Positions 1-5,343 are shown, counted from the first letter of the stretch. The stretch: 5,787 nucleotides of DNA from Acidobacteriota bacterium (GCA_021811745.1 JAJZNH010000962.1:1-5787); one strand, 5' to 3'. Numbers and translations are program-made. The notes: generated from the sequence alone by a model not told the origin.

Positions 1-303
1 ATCCTTGTCGACTTCATCGAGCTGCGCTGGCGGCAGGGCGTACCGCTGTCCCAGGCCGTGATCGATGCCGGCGCCATCCGCTTCCGCCCCATGCTGCTGA
101 CAGCCGCGGCCGTTGTGGTGGGCGCAAGCGTCATCCTCACCGATCCCATCTTCCAGGGATTGGCCATATCGCTGATGGCCGGAGCCATCGCTTCCACTTT
201 CCTCTCGTGGCCGACGATTCCGATTCTTTACTACATCATTCATCGCCACCGCGAGCCTGGAATCACCTGTGAACCTACCACCAATCAAGGAGAAACCAAA
301 TGA
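1..303 (+). CDS. RND-family efflux permease, C-terminal fragment (5' end outside window)
   Basis: This is the last 100 codons of an inner-membrane proton-driven RND exporter subunit (AcrB/CzcA superfamily); the start lies before base 1. The visible part begins in the loop after a transmembrane helix ([13 protein letters not shown]), continues with the family signature [20 protein letters not shown] (window residues 23-42), then two hydrophobic helices at about 31-47 and 52-80, and ends in a short polar cytoplasmic tail rich in Arg/His and Gln/Glu. In RND pumps the RxRPxLLT motif precedes TM11 and the final helix TM12 follows, which matches the order here. The substrate cannot be read from this end. 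The gene overlaps the next one by ATGA (300-303), so the two are probably translationally coupled in one operon. Family assignment is firm; metal versus drug specificity is unknown. Confidence 0.93.
   Translation: MLVDFIELRWRQGVPLSQAVIDAGAIRFRPMLLTAAAVVVGASVILTDPIFQGLAISLMAGAIASTFLSWPTIPILYYIIHRHREPGITCEPTTNQGETK
287..293 (+). promoter_or_regulatory. Strong ribosome binding site for the DUF2892 gene
   Basis: AAGGAGA lies inside the last codons of the RND gene, about 7 nt before the ATG at 300. It fixes that start and, with the ATGA overlap, indicates coupled translation. Confidence 0.8.
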
Positions 304-509
304 CTGTAGAACGCGCATTGCGCATGCTGGCCGGCATCATCGTGCTGTTGTCGCTCGGCCTTGCTCATTACCTCTCGCCGTACTGGCTCTGGCTGACGGC
401 GTTCGTCGGACTCAACCTGTTGCAGTCAGCCTTCACCAACTGGTGCCCGGCCATGGCGATTCTGCGCGCCATGGGACTGAAGGACGCCAACTGCGGAAAG
501 GCCGCTTGA
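300..509 (+). CDS. DUF2892 / YgaP-like transmembrane small protein
   Basis: A 69-residue inner-membrane protein. It matches the DUF2892 pattern (the membrane domain also found at the C-terminus of the rhodanese YgaP): an N-terminal amphipathic stretch [11 protein letters not shown], two helices at about residues 8-23 and 28-46, then the conserved NWCPA (Cys49), a short hydrophobic segment and a terminal Cys65. The length is normal for stand-alone family members. The start is set by AAGGAGA at 287-293 and by the 4-base overlap with the RND stop. The family often sits next to sulfurtransferase, redox or metal-transport genes; its own biochemical role is unsettled. Being coupled to an RND pump suggests a helper function in the same membrane process, which is inference. 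The Cys49/Cys65 pair could be redox-active or metal-binding. Confidence 0.85.
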   Translation: MTVERALRMLAGIIVLLSLGLAHYLSPYWLWLTAFVGLNLLQSAFTNWCPAMAILRAMGLKDANCGKAA

Positions 510-516
510 GGCATAG

Positions 517-1101
517 ATGCACGAGAGACGATTCCACGCATCTCATGCTCACCGGCTCGAAGATCCCGAGCGCATGGTATGGTTGCCGCCGGCGGAAGTC
601 ATGCGGGCACTGGCGTTGCGCCCTGGAGAGGCAGCGGCCGACATCGGCGCGGGCACGGGCTATTTCGCACAGCCGATGGCCGAGGCCGTCGGACCGGCGG
701 GCAAGGTCTACGCGGTCGATGCGCAGCCGGAGATGCTGGCGCTGCTCAAGTCCAAGCTGGACCGGGATGGGCTCGCCAACGTGGAGTTGGTGCAAGCGGA
801 AGCTGAGCGAACCGGGCTGCCGGAGGCAAGCTGCGACCTTTACTTTCTCGCCAACGTTTGGCATGAGCTGGAAGATTGGGAAGCCGCAGCGCGCGAAGCC
901 CGCCGTGTACTGAAAGCCGGCGGCAGAGTTGCCATCCTCGACTGGCGGCCGGACGTGGATCCGGAACATGGGCCGCCCCTGGCGCATCGCGTCGACGCGT
1001 CTCATGCGTCGGGCTATCTGCAGGCAGCGGGCTTTCAATTGGCCAATGCTGTTAGGGTTGGCCGGTACTCATGGCTCCTTCAAGCAAAAGCGTGTCCATA
1101 A
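517..1101 (+). CDS. Class I SAM-dependent methyltransferase (UbiE/Methyltransf_11-like)
   Basis: A 194-residue cytoplasmic enzyme predicted to transfer a methyl group from S-adenosylmethionine. Motif I is ADIGAGTGYF at residues 41-50, the acidic residue ending strand beta2 is in VYAVDAQPEM (Asp68), a strand-4 region with NVWHELED is at about 113-120, and LKAGGRVAILDW at 132-143 is the usual post-II/III stretch. The N-terminus (HERRFHASHAHRLEDPERMVWLPP) resembles a group of small uncharacterised methyltransferases with the same opening, which supports the ATG at 517. A weak GAGG at 508-511 precedes that start. The gene begins 7 nt after the DUF2892 stop, so it is likely in the same operon. The substrate is unknown: no ArsM-like cysteine set is visible, so arsenite methylation is not supported. 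A small-molecule substrate (quinone, thiol or metalloid) is possible. Confidence 0.88.
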   Translation: MHERRFHASHAHRLEDPERMVWLPPAEVMRALALRPGEAAADIGAGTGYFAQPMAEAVGPAGKVYAVDAQPEMLALLKSKLDRDGLANVELVQAEAERTGLPEASCDLYFLANVWHELEDWEAAAREARRVLKAGGRVAILDWRPDVDPEHGPPLAHRVDASHASGYLQAAGFQLANAVRVGRYSWLLQAKACP

Positions 1102-1103
1102 CC

Positions 1104-1379
1104 ATGCGTAAAGACGTCAGCTCATCCTCGTGTTCCCGCCATAGCCGGAACGAACGGCTCAAGGATGAGGTCTATCGTCACATGTTCCGGCTGGAGTCGC
1201 ATCGGCCCGGGGCGGAATGCGATCTTGCCATTGCCCTTCTGCGCGCTTCGATAGCCGCGGACGCAGAGCCTGCAGGCCGAAGAGAACGGCAATGGCTCAA
1301 AAAGATCTGCCCCATCTGTCTGGCCATGATTGAGTCCGCGCTGCAATCGGAAGACCACGGGCATCAGTGCGCCCAATAG
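1104..1379 (+). CDS. Small hypothetical protein with CPIC and HGHQC motifs
   Basis: No family recognised. The open frame extends back to an ATG at 1071 inside the methyltransferase, but the ATG at 1104 is preferred because it lies 2 nt after the upstream TAA (TAACCATG), the arrangement expected for reinitiation; there is no Shine-Dalgarno. The 91-residue product has a charged N-terminal half, a helix-like stretch AECDLAIALLRASIAA (37-52), then CPIC (Cys69, Cys72) and a C-terminal HGHQC (His85, His87, Cys89). Together these could form a compact zinc or other metal site, which is inference. It is soluble-looking, with no signal peptide or membrane helix. It is probably the last gene of the pump operon. 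The competing antisense frame over the same bases has no distinguishing feature. A chance ORF remains possible. Confidence 0.5.
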   Translation: MRKDVSSSSCSRHSRNERLKDEVYRHMFRLESHRPGAECDLAIALLRASIAADAEPAGRRERQWLKKICPICLAMIESALQSEDHGHQCAQ

Positions 1380-1428
1380 TGTCCGGCAGTCGGGACGCCC
1401 GCGCAGCCGCCTTGCCCGATCACGGCGG

Positions 1429-1441
1429 ATGGCAGCGCCAT
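1429..1441 (+). promoter_or_regulatory. Short perfect dyad upstream of the sigma-factor promoter
   Basis: ATGGC-AGC-GCCAT is a 5-bp inverted repeat with a 3-nt centre. It ends just before the slot where a -35 element would sit for the TATAAT at 1466-1471, that is about -49 to -37 from the predicted start of transcription. It could be an operator, but a dyad this short can occur by chance. Confidence 0.25.
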
Positions 1442-1465
1442 AAGGTTCCTGCGCACGATAGACGA

Positions 1466-1471
1466 TATAAT
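1466..1471 (+). promoter_or_regulatory. -10 box (TATAAT) of the sigma-factor gene
   Basis: A perfect consensus TATAAT in an otherwise GC-rich 119-bp spacer, 27 nt before the ATG at 1499. Transcription would start near 1478, giving a leader of about 20 nt that holds a GAGAG ribosome binding site at 1485-1489. No good TTGACA-like -35 is visible 16-18 bp upstream (AGGTTC or GGTTCC only), so the promoter may be weak or activator-dependent. It looks like a housekeeping sigma promoter and not an ECF (GGAAC/CGTC) one. Confidence 0.6.
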
Positions 1472-1498
1472 GAACTTACTTCTTGAGAGTCCCCTTCG

Positions 1499-2392
1499 AT
1501 GCGCCCTGAACTTACTCAAGCAGCAGATTTGCTGCGCCGTAACACGCCGGAAGCCGTTGAAGAGGCCATCGGTCTCCTGCAAAACACGGTTTATTCCTTC
1601 AGCATGAAGGTTTGCGGGCACCCCGAAGATGCGGAAGACACGATGCAGGAGGTGCTCTTCCGTTCGATTGCGCATCTCTCCAAGATCCAGGATCCGCAGG
1701 CGCTCGCTGTCTGGTTGTATACCGTAACCAGAAATCGCTGCTGGCGCATGAGGCGCAAGGGCGCGGATGCATCCAGGCAGGCCTATTCCCTTGACGAGCT
1801 TATGCCGGACGACGCGGAGCTTGGACGGTTGCTGGCAGACGCCACCCAGAGTCCCGAGGGCACAGTGCTGCACGCCGAGCAGGCCCACATGCTGCATCAG
1901 GCGGTCCTGCGCATTCCCGCGCCCTTGCGCCTGGTCCTTGTCCTGCATGATATGGAGGAGCTGAACACCGAGCAGGTAGCCACGATTCTCGGCCTGCAGC
2001 CGGGGACGGTCAGGGTTCGTCTGCATCGCGCGCGCCTGGCGGTGCGCAAAGAGATGAGCCGTATCCTCGACGGCGTTCCTGCGGAAAAGGAGAGCGCAAA
2101 GGCGCCCAGGAAAAGATCGCGGAGCGAGAAAGAAGGCCGCCCGCCAGAGTGCCGCGAACTCTTCGCCAACCTGTCTGACTATATGGATGGAAGAATTGAG
2201 GCGCCCACATGCGATCAGATGCGCAAGCATATCGAGGCATGCCCGGCGTGCGTGGCGTTTCTGCGCGATTTGCGGACCGCCATTGACCGCTGCCGTTCGC
2301 TCGATATTCCTTGCGACTCCGCCGTTGCGCCCCGCCTGCGCGCCATCCTCACGCAGGAGTATTTGCGCATGCTCGGCATGCCAACGGTCTAG
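1499..2392 (+). CDS. ECF sigma factor fused to a C-terminal zinc-binding anti-sigma-like (zf-HC2/ZAS) domain
   Basis: A 297-residue RNA polymerase sigma factor of the extracytoplasmic-function type with an added regulatory domain. Sigma region 2 covers about residues 28-87 (HPEDAEDTMQEVLFRSIAHL at 41-60, WLYTVTRNRCWRMRRK at 72-87). Sigma region 4 covers about 128-186 (RIPAPLRLVLVLHDMEELN, then the helix-turn-helix TEQVATILGLQPGTVRVRLHRAR). A basic linker (about 192-214) leads to a zf-HC2-like module: Cys218, DYMDGR at 228-232, Cys238, then His244-x3-Cys248-x2-Cys251, the signature of zinc-binding anti-sigma factors; Cys265 and Cys272 follow. No separate anti-sigma gene is adjacent, so the tail may control the sigma factor in cis. 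Known sigma factors with C-terminal Cys-rich domains (CorE type of myxobacteria) respond to metals; a metal or redox signal here is inference. Start: GAGAG at 1485-1489, 9 nt before the ATG. Confidence 0.93.
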   Translation: MRPELTQAADLLRRNTPEAVEEAIGLLQNTVYSFSMKVCGHPEDAEDTMQEVLFRSIAHLSKIQDPQALAVWLYTVTRNRCWRMRRKGADASRQAYSLDELMPDDAELGRLLADATQSPEGTVLHAEQAHMLHQAVLRIPAPLRLVLVLHDMEELNTEQVATILGLQPGTVRVRLHRARLAVRKEMSRILDGVPAEKESAKAPRKRSRSEKEGRPPECRELFANLSDYMDGRIEAPTCDQMRKHIEACPACVAFLRDLRTAIDRCRSLDIPCDSAVAPRLRAILTQEYLRMLGMPTV

Positions 2393-2412
2393 GCCCTGTA
2401 ACGATTCGGGCC
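2392..2412 (+). terminator. Weak candidate stem-loop after the sigma-factor gene
   Basis: GGCCC (2392-2396) and GGGCC (2408-2412) form a perfect 5-bp GC stem with an 11-nt loop directly at the sigma gene stop. A CTTTTCTT stretch lies at 2421-2428, not immediately after the stem. It is a poor intrinsic terminator and may be only an attenuating hairpin before osmC. Confidence 0.25.
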
Positions 2413-2432
2413 CCTCATGACTTTTCTTGAGT

Positions 2433-2443
2433 AAGGGAGGAGA
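2433..2443 (+). promoter_or_regulatory. Strong Shine-Dalgarno of the OsmC-family gene
   Basis: AAGGGAGGAGA includes GGAGG at 2436-2440, followed by an AT-rich spacer of 12 nt (ATTTTTATAT) to the ATG at 2453. The spacing is a little long, but the match is the best in the window and suggests high translation, in contrast to the following gene, which has no such site. Confidence 0.75.
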
Positions 2444-2452
2444 TTTTTATAT

Positions 2453-2869
2453 ATGGAAGTAAAGGTTTCACACCTCGGCCAAGTGAAGTTCGCCGTCCAG
2501 TCACGCTCGCACACGATTATTTGCGACCAGCCACAGGACAACGGTGGAGAAGATTCCGGCATGACGCCGCCCGAGATGCTGCTGGCCTCGCTGGCCTCCT
2601 GCGCGGCCTTTTATGCGGTGCAGTATCTCAAGACGCGCAACCTTGCTCAGAGCGGCGTGGAGGTCACGCTAACGGCGGACAAGCTGAAGCCGCCCGCCCG
2701 GTATGGAAACTTCCGCATTCAGATCGCGTGTCCAGTCCACCTCACCGATGAGCAAAAAGAAGCGCTCATGCGCGCTGTTCACCATTGCCCCGTGCACAAT
2801 ACGCTGATGACGCCGCCGGAAGTGAGCATCGACCTGACCATTGGCGAACCTGCACCGGCCCTCGATTGA
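2453..2869 (+). CDS. OsmC/Ohr-family thiol-dependent peroxidase-like protein
   Basis: A 138-residue cytoplasmic protein of the OsmC fold, which reduces organic or other hydroperoxides using two cysteines. The first catalytic Cys is Cys50 in the helix LASLASCAAFYAVQYLKTR, preceded by the family TPPEMLLASL stretch with Glu41. The second is Cys112 in HHCPVHNTLMTPPEV. Length and layout (N-terminal beta strands, central helix, C-terminal helix and strand) are complete for the YhfA-like OsmC group and shorter than classical OsmC/Ohr, from which the HHCPVHNTL form also differs. The start is fixed by the strong ribosome site at 2433-2443. It lies 60 bp after the sigma-factor gene and could be co-transcribed with it or form part of its regulon. 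Physiological substrate not readable; reactive sulfur or lipid hydroperoxides are possible. Confidence 0.9.
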   Translation: MEVKVSHLGQVKFAVQSRSHTIICDQPQDNGGEDSGMTPPEMLLASLASCAAFYAVQYLKTRNLAQSGVEVTLTADKLKPPARYGNFRIQIACPVHLTDEQKEALMRAVHHCPVHNTLMTPPEVSIDLTIGEPAPALD

Positions 2870-2914
2870 GCTTCCAGCTTCATCCCGTCCTGCGGCAAGC
2901 CCGCCATTCTGCAA

Positions 2915-2923
2915 TGTTCTAAT
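2915..2923 (+). promoter_or_regulatory. Extended -10 promoter placing +1 on the lysR start codon
   Basis: TGT-TCTAAT fits the extended -10 form TGn-TATAAT with one mismatch. Its last base is 2923, so transcription would start near 2930, the A of the lysR ATG, giving a leaderless mRNA. No Shine-Dalgarno is present before that ATG (CTAATCAAACC). No convincing -35 is visible, which extended -10 promoters tolerate. Confidence 0.5.
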
Positions 2924-2929
2924 CAAACC

Positions 2930-3868
2930 ATGGCGAGTCTCGACAATTTCCGCCTGGTCGTCTTCCGGGCAGTCGCGGAGCAGCTCAGCTTCCGCAAGGC
3001 AGCCGAAGAGCTGTACCTCACGCAGCCCGCCGTGAGCCTTCAGATCAAGGCGCTGGAAGAGGACCTGGGAACGCAGTTGTTCGACCGCACCGGCAGGCAC
3101 ATCCGGCTTACCCCCGCGGGCCGCGTGCTGCTTGATTACGCGGAGCAGGTCAACACGCTTCTCATCCAGGCCGAGCACGAGCTGGCGGCGCTAAGCGGAG
3201 ACCATGCCGGAAAACTGGCTCTGGGCGCCTCGACCACGATTGCCCAGTACGTTCTGCCCCATCTTCTGGGCGAGTTTTGCAGGCAACATCCTCGCGTTCA
3301 CCCTACGCTCATTAGCGGCAACACCGAGCAAATTGTCGATGCGGTGCAGAAGCAGAAGATCGCGTTGGGACTGATCGAAGGACCGGCGCGCAGCCGCGAC
3401 GTGAAAACAGAACCGTTCCTGAGGGACGAACTGGTTCTGATCGTCCCGATTGCGCACGATTGGGCTGAGTGCGCTTCCGTTCCCTGCGCCGACGCATGCG
3501 CGGCGCCGCTGCTGATGCGCGAGCGCGGTTCAGGCACGCGCCGCGTCATTGAAATGGAGTTGGAGCGCCTTGGCGTCAAGCGCAGCGCCCTCCACATTGT
3601 CATGGAACTCAACTCCACTGAGGCGATCAAGTCCGCGGTTGAAGCCGGCCTGGGCGTCGGCTTCGTGTCGCGCTGGGCCATTGCCAAAGACCTGAGGCTT
3701 GACCGCAGCTTCAAGGTTGTTGAAATCGAAGACCTGCGCATACGGCGCGATTTTCTGGTCACCTATGCATCGGGACCGGAACCCGCGGGCCTTGCCATGG
3801 AGTTCCGGAGATTTCTCTTCGCGCGCGCGGGCACAAGAAGATTGCCGGCCCGAAGCGGCCAGCGATAA
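2930..3868 (+). CDS. LysR-type transcriptional regulator, CysB/YeiE-like
   Basis: A 312-residue DNA-binding regulator. The N-terminal winged helix-turn-helix (about 5-62) contains FRKAAEELYLTQPAVSLQIK (21-40) and ends with LFDRTGRHIRLTPAG (50-64). A linker helix (67-89) joins it to a periplasmic-binding-protein-like effector domain (about 94-298), with LGASTTIAQYVLP, SGNTEQI, RERGSGTRR and ELNSTEAIKSAVEAGLGVGF at the usual places for the CysB/CbbR/YeiE branch. Complete length, with a short Arg-rich tail. It stands 84 bp before a YeiH-family exporter gene in the same direction; in enterobacteria the related YeiE lies next to yeiH and is linked to sulfite response. The likely job is therefore control of that exporter in response to a sulfur oxyanion, which is inference. 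A T-N11-A dyad stands in the downstream spacer. The ATG lacks a ribosome site and may be leaderless. Confidence 0.92.
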   Translation: MASLDNFRLVVFRAVAEQLSFRKAAEELYLTQPAVSLQIKALEEDLGTQLFDRTGRHIRLTPAGRVLLDYAEQVNTLLIQAEHELAALSGDHAGKLALGASTTIAQYVLPHLLGEFCRQHPRVHPTLISGNTEQIVDAVQKQKIALGLIEGPARSRDVKTEPFLRDELVLIVPIAHDWAECASVPCADACAAPLLMRERGSGTRRVIEMELERLGVKRSALHIVMELNSTEAIKSAVEAGLGVGFVSRWAIAKDLRLDRSFKVVEIEDLRIRRDFLVTYASGPEPAGLAMEFRRFLFARAGTRRLPARSGQR

Positions 3869-3871
3869 CCC

Positions 3872-3892
3872 ACGCTTACCCATAAAAAGCGT
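3872..3892 (+). repeat. Inverted repeat ACGCTT-N9-AAGCGT, interleaved with the LysR box
   Basis: Perfect 6-bp arms at 3872-3877 and 3887-3892. The right arm extends to AAAAAGCGT (3884-3892), which is also a perfect 9-bp complement of ACGCTTTTT at 3963-3971, just inside the exporter gene. The arm can therefore pair upstream or downstream, but not both. Confidence 0.5.
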
Positions 3893-3900
3893 AAATGGGT
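3878..3900 (+). promoter_or_regulatory. Candidate LysR-type operator (ACCCAT-N11-ATGGGT)
   Basis: Perfect 6-bp inverted arms at 3878-3883 and 3895-3900, separated by AAAAAGCGTAA. The innermost bases give T-N11-A, the hallmark of LysR-type binding sites. It lies between a lysR gene and its presumed target, 53-75 nt before the exporter start, which is where an activator recognition site would be expected. The dyad is read directly from the sequence; binding by the adjacent regulator is inference. Confidence 0.6.
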
Positions 3901-3952
3901 CATGATTACTTCTGCTTGGACTCCGATGTAAAGCGCACGTGACACTAGTCCT

Positions 3953-4873
3953 GTGTCCCGAAACGCTTTTTTCATTGGATTGATTCTTGCTGCCAGCGGC
4001 CTGATTTCGCCGCCGGTAGCGCTGGTTGGTGGTCTCATCTACGGGTTTAGCTGTGAGCATTCGTTTCAGCCCGACGCCAAACAACTGTCCAAGTTTCTGC
4101 TGCAGGCCTCGGTGGTCGGCCTTGGCTTCGGTATGAACTTGCAGCAGGTTCTTCACGCCGGCCGCTCCGGATTCGCCTACACGGCAGTCAGCATTACATT
4201 CGCGATGCTGTTCGGCCTGGCGCTGGGCAAGCTCTTTAACGTAAAACGGAGAATCTCGTTTCTCATCTCAGCCGGAACCGCGATCTGTGGCGGCAGCGCC
4301 ATCGCCGCGGTCGCTCCCATCACCAACGCCGGCGAGGAGGAGCTGGCTGTCTCGCTGGGCACAATCTTTGTGCTCAACTCCGTCGCGCTGCTCACGTTTC
4401 CGGGAATCGGTACCTATCTGCACATGACCCAGACCCAGTTCGGCCTCTGGTCGGCGCTTGCCATCCACGACACCAGCTCCGTCGTCGGAGCGGCCGCGAA
4501 GTTTGGCGCGGTAGCGCTGGCAGTAGGCACAACCGTAAAGCTGGCCCGCGCCCTTTGGATCGTGCCCATGTCGGTGGGAACGGCCATGGCGCGCAAGAGC
4601 AAGGCGCGCGTGCAATATCCCTGGTTCATCCTGTTTTTTTGCCTGGCAGCCGTCGCCAACACTTACCTTCCCATATTCCGGCACGTCTATGGAGTGTTGA
4701 GGCACCTCGGCATCATCGGCCTGACGGTCACCCTGTACCTAATCGGTACAGGGTTATCCAGGAAAACCCTGCAACAGGTAGGTGTACGGCCGCTTTTGCA
4801 AGGGGTGCTGTTGTGGATTGTCGTAGCCCTCGGTTCTCTCGCGCTGATTCGGGGCGGCTGGATTCATCTTTAA
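3953..4873 (+). CDS. yeiH: YeiH/UPF0324 family putative sulfate exporter
   Basis: A 306-residue polytopic inner-membrane protein of the Cons_hypoth698 (UPF0324) family, annotated in databases as putative sulfate exporters and in enterobacteria linked to sulfite tolerance through YeiE. Signature stretches: LLQASVVGLGFGMNLQQ (49-65), ISAGTAICGGSAIAAVAP (105-122) and LAIHDTSSVVGAAAKFG (169-185). About nine hydrophobic segments run from residue 5 to 298. It is shorter than E. coli YeiH (about 350 residues), with a compact N-terminus in which the first helices run together; the core is intact, so this is probably a natural short form. Start: GTG at 3953 is the only start-like codon between the in-frame TAA at 3929 and the first helix, and has no Shine-Dalgarno. 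The LysR gene upstream and the T-N11-A site are its likely control. Direction and substrate of transport are not proven for the family. Confidence 0.9.
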   Translation: MSRNAFFIGLILAASGLISPPVALVGGLIYGFSCEHSFQPDAKQLSKFLLQASVVGLGFGMNLQQVLHAGRSGFAYTAVSITFAMLFGLALGKLFNVKRRISFLISAGTAICGGSAIAAVAPITNAGEEELAVSLGTIFVLNSVALLTFPGIGTYLHMTQTQFGLWSALAIHDTSSVVGAAAKFGAVALAVGTTVKLARALWIVPMSVGTAMARKSKARVQYPWFILFFCLAAVANTYLPIFRHVYGVLRHLGIIGLTVTLYLIGTGLSRKTLQQVGVRPLLQGVLLWIVVALGSLALIRGGWIHL

Positions 4874-4941
4874 TGGAGCATTAAACAGGGCCTGCGGCAG
4901 ATGCGTACTAAATCTTCAGTAAATTCAAGCACCTGTCGGCA

Positions 4942-4950
4942 TGGTAAACT
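4942..4950 (+). promoter_or_regulatory. Extended -10 promoter placing +1 on the next start codon
   Basis: TGG-TAAACT fits TGn-TATAAT with two mismatches and keeps the key A2 and T6. It ends at 4950, so +1 falls on the A of the ATG at 4957. No ribosome site is present (GATTCT before the ATG). The spacing equals that seen before lysR. A TTCAAG at 4924-4929 is a poor -35. Confidence 0.45.
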
Positions 4951-4956
4951 GATTCT

Positions 4957-5328
4957 ATGTCAGGAATTCAGGCTAACCGCCGTCCATCCGGGCGCACCGC
5001 GCTAGCCCTTGGCTTGTGTTTCCTGGCATTTTTCTTTGCCCTGGAAGCAAAGATGGCGTCGTACGGCATACCCGTTACCCTCGATGGTGACGTCCAGGCA
5101 GTCAAGGCTCTGCCCGTTGATACACCTGAGGTTGTGTCCGAGGGAATTCCTACACCGGATCCAGTACATCCTTATCTCTCCTTTGCCATTCTGGCGTCCT
5201 GGGTTGTCGTAGATCTGGCGGCCGCAAATATCCTGCTGGGGATCAGATTCCCCTTTCGCCAGTATCAGCCTCCTTCGCCGGCCCATTTTTTCCCAAACAT
5301 TTTCTTTCGACCTCCTCCCTCCGCTTAA
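4957..5328 (+). CDS. Hypothetical small membrane protein with two helices and proline-rich tail
   Basis: No family recognised. The 123-residue product has a basic N-terminus (NRRPSGR), a hydrophobic helix at about 14-31 (TALALGLCFLAFFFALEA), an acidic linker of about 40 residues (VTLDGDVQAVKALPVDTPEVVSEG and onward, with several prolines), a second helix at about 74-96 (LSFAILASWVVVDLAAANIL), and a cytoplasmic-looking tail of aromatic and proline residues (RQYQPPSPAH, FFRPPPSA). By the positive-inside rule both ends would be cytoplasmic and the acidic linker outside. It may be leaderless: the -10-like box at 4945-4950 puts +1 on the ATG. It is 83 bp from the exporter stop and probably a separate unit. 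The hydrophobic pattern and clear frame make a real gene likely; function unknown. Confidence 0.65.
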   Translation: MSGIQANRRPSGRTALALGLCFLAFFFALEAKMASYGIPVTLDGDVQAVKALPVDTPEVVSEGIPTPDPVHPYLSFAILASWVVVDLAAANILLGIRFPFRQYQPPSPAHFFPNIFFRPPPSA

Positions 5329-5343
5329 AGCCCAGCCCGCGTG

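Noticed and set aside
269..913. 214-codon + frame overlapping DUF2892 and the methyltransferase
   Set aside because: Arg/Ser-rich composition, no motifs, and it conflicts with two supported genes in other frames.
433..1038. Antisense 201-codon frame over the methyltransferase
   Set aside because: The + strand frame has full methyltransferase motifs; the antisense product has none.
517..1101. ArsM arsenite methyltransferase
   Set aside because: The conserved cysteines needed for arsenic binding are not present; the only Cys residues are in SCDLYF and near the C-terminus.
1407..1428. CCGCC-N12-GGCGG inverted repeat as a terminator of the pump operon
   Set aside because: Large loop and no T-run after it; GC-rich spacer DNA readily gives such matches.
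1364..2230. Long antisense open frame (288 codons) opposite the sigma-factor gene
   Set aside because: It lies entirely over a clear sigma factor and its own upstream spacer, has no recognisable domain and is rich in Arg, His and Cys as expected of a mirror frame in GC-rich coding DNA.
4874..4940. Intrinsic terminator after the YeiH gene
   Set aside because: Only a 4-bp CTGC/GCAG stem at the GCCTGCGGCAG stretch and no T-run.
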